Below are positions 61,825-64,000 of a DNA stretch of 64,000 nucleotides, piece by piece. Source of the DNA: Murinocardiopsis flavida (GTDB lineage: Bacteria; Actinomycetota; Actinomycetes; Streptosporangiales; Streptosporangiaceae); the NCBI RefSeq assembly GCF_003014485.1, contig NZ_PYGA01000018.1, positions 1 through 64,000 on the forward strand, written 5' to 3'. The notes beneath the pieces are model-generated. The model did not search any database and was not told the origin of the DNA. It worked only from the letters and a program-made list of their open reading frames with translations. Numbering within the stretch: position 1 is the first letter of the stretch; each line of letters begins with the position of its first letter. The translations under genes were made by a program, and so were the position numbers.

Positions 61825-62534
61825 GCGAGGCCACAGCGAGCACGGCTCCGGTACCCGGCGACGGCGCACTTCGGGTGCTGATCGCCGACGACCAGGCACT
61901 GATCCGCGCGGGGTTCCGCGCGCTGCTCAACTCCGAGGACGGCATCGAGGTGGTCGCCGAGGCGGGCGACGGCGCCGAGGCGGTCGAGCTGGCCCGGCGG
62001 CTGCGTCCCGACGTCGCGCTGCTCGACATCCAGATGCCGGTCATGGACGGCATCGAGGCGACCCGGCGCATCGCGTCCGACGGCTCCCTCACCGGCGTCC
62101 ACGTCGTCATCCTCACCAATTACGCGCTCGACGAGTACGTCTTCTCCGCGCTGCGCTCCGGCGCGTGCGGGTTCCTCGTCAAGGACACCGAGCCGGTGGA
62201 ACTCATCAGGTCGGTGCGGGTCGCAGCGAGCGGCGAGGCGCTGCTGTCGCCCGGCATCACCCGTCGCCTCATCGCCGAGTTCCTCGCCCAGCCCGGCCCC
62301 ACGGGCGCCGCGCCGGGCCTCGACCGGCTGACCGAGCGCGAACGCGAGGTCATGGCGCTGGTCGGCAAGGGCATGTCGAACGAGGAGATCGCCGAGCAAC
62401 TCCACATCAGCCACACGACCGCGAAGACCCACGTCAGCCGGGCCATGGTGAAACTGAACGCCCGCGACCGCGCCCAGCTCGTCGTGTTCGCCTACGACTC
62501 CGGGCTGATCACGCCGCGCTCGCAGGGCGCCTAA
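61821..62534 (+). CDS. NarL/FixJ-type response regulator
   Basis: A 237-residue regulator: receiver (about 17-135) with Asp69 in VALLDIQMPV and Lys in 'GFLVKDTEPVE', and a LuxR HTH near 170-230 ('LTEREREVMALVGKGMSNEE'). Overlap with the kinase stop (GGATGA) marks them as a pair. HTH end 'TAKTHVSRAMVKLNARDRAQ' nearly equals that of the 43-kb regulator, hinting at recent duplication or shared sites. Confidence 0.93.
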   Translation: MSEATASTAPVPGDGALRVLIADDQALIRAGFRALLNSEDGIEVVAEAGDGAEAVELARRLRPDVALLDIQMPVMDGIEATRRIASDGSLTGVHVVILTNYALDEYVFSALRSGACGFLVKDTEPVELIRSVRVAASGEALLSPGITRRLIAEFLAQPGPTGAAPGLDRLTEREREVMALVGKGMSNEEIAEQLHISHTTAKTHVSRAMVKLNARDRAQLVVFAYDSGLITPRSQGA

Positions 62535-62570
62535 GGCGCTGTTGGGGTGCCGGTCTGTCCTGTCCCGGTC

Positions 62571-62624
62571 AGGACGTGTTTCGGCGGTCGCTGCTGCGCA
62601 GCAGCGACCGCCGAAACACGTCCT
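62571..62624. repeat. Perfect 54-bp palindrome, member of a repeat family
   Basis: Positions 62571-62597 are exactly complementary to 62598-62624 with no spacer. The arm reads AGGACGTGTTTCGGCGGTCG onwards. A diverged single arm stands at 49868. It lies between convergent genes, 37 bp after the regulator stop, and can act as a terminator. Confidence 0.85.
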
Positions 62625-62686
62625 CTCGGCGAATCCGGACCGGTCCCTCAACAGGCACTGAGCCGCGCGCCGGGTTCCCGGCGCTC

Positions 62687-64000
<1,314 letters not shown>

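Overview
The window is very GC-rich with dense genes, strong third-position GC bias, many GTG starts and frequent 4-bp GTGA/ATGA stop-start overlaps. It looks like chromosomal DNA of a filamentous or related actinobacterium. Family content (DUF3618, DUF6286, LprG-like lipoproteins, paired NarL-type two-component systems, an Asp23/AmaP cluster) fits Streptosporangiales, and Nocardiopsaceae is my best guess. That placement is inference from gene style; no marker in the window proves it.

Layout. 1-7.4 kb: the 3' end of a 5S rRNA with its terminator, a lipoprotein, a subgroup Ic aspartate aminotransferase, a molybdopterin oxidoreductase, a second lipoprotein and a tandem pair of M16 peptidase subunits (one active, one without the zinc motif). 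7.6-14 kb: a membrane Ser/Thr kinase preceded by a 7-codon ORF, an unusual tRNA with a UAG (Leu) anticodon, bcp, a CDP-alcohol phosphatidyltransferase, a DUF3618 protein, a fold-type III PLP enzyme and purU. 14.4-17.6 kb: an envelope-stress cluster (CsbD, three Asp23/Gls24-like proteins, a tiny DUF2273-like membrane protein, DUF6286, AmaP-like). 18.2-18.8 kb: a Phd/RelE-type toxin-antitoxin pair.

18.9-23.8 kb (minus strand): a tandem glycine riboswitch followed by gcvT-gcvH-glyA-sdaA, which links glycine sensing to conversion of glycine to serine and then pyruvate; gcvP is not here. 23.8-34.1 kb: DAHP synthase, an AMP-forming acyl-CoA ligase, proline iminopeptidase, a P450-type ferredoxin convergent with its reductase, asparaginase II, a DEDDh exonuclease, a TetR regulator and heme oxygenase with an operator-like palindrome in its promoter.

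34.7-44.1 kb: signalling-rich. A receiver-PP2C phosphatase, CHASE3-HAMP histidine kinase and Rcp1-like receiver form one operon; then a low-molecular-weight tyrosine phosphatase, a fructosamine-kinase-like protein, a Pro/Gly-rich membrane protein, a SnoaL-like protein flanked by two copies of a 79-bp repeat, a SHOCT protein and a NarL-type kinase/regulator pair. 44.2-47.6 kb: an alpha-glucoside-type ABC importer with a strong intercistronic hairpin after the binding-protein gene.

47.8-57.3 kb: an orphan NarL regulator, a Gfo/Idh/MocA oxidoreductase, a divergent LysR/MFS pair, and a four-gene catabolic operon (DeoR, GntP permease, DUF1537 kinase, PdxA2 dehydrogenase) predicted to import a four-carbon sugar acid and turn it into a triose phosphate. 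57.5-64 kb: a small membrane protein, adenosine deaminase, an unrecognised 339-residue protein, a second NarL-type kinase/regulator pair, a 54-bp perfect palindrome, an alpha/beta hydrolase and the C-terminal end of a GMC oxidoreductase cut by the window edge.

Most of this is recognisable actinobacterial core or accessory content. I did not find one spectacular unknown system. The best second looks are the short-variable-arm tRNA with a UAG anticodon, the mini-ORF ahead of the kinase, the receiver-PP2C/kinase/receiver operon, the repeat-flanked SnoaL gene, and the palindromic repeat family at 49.9 and 62.6 kb.
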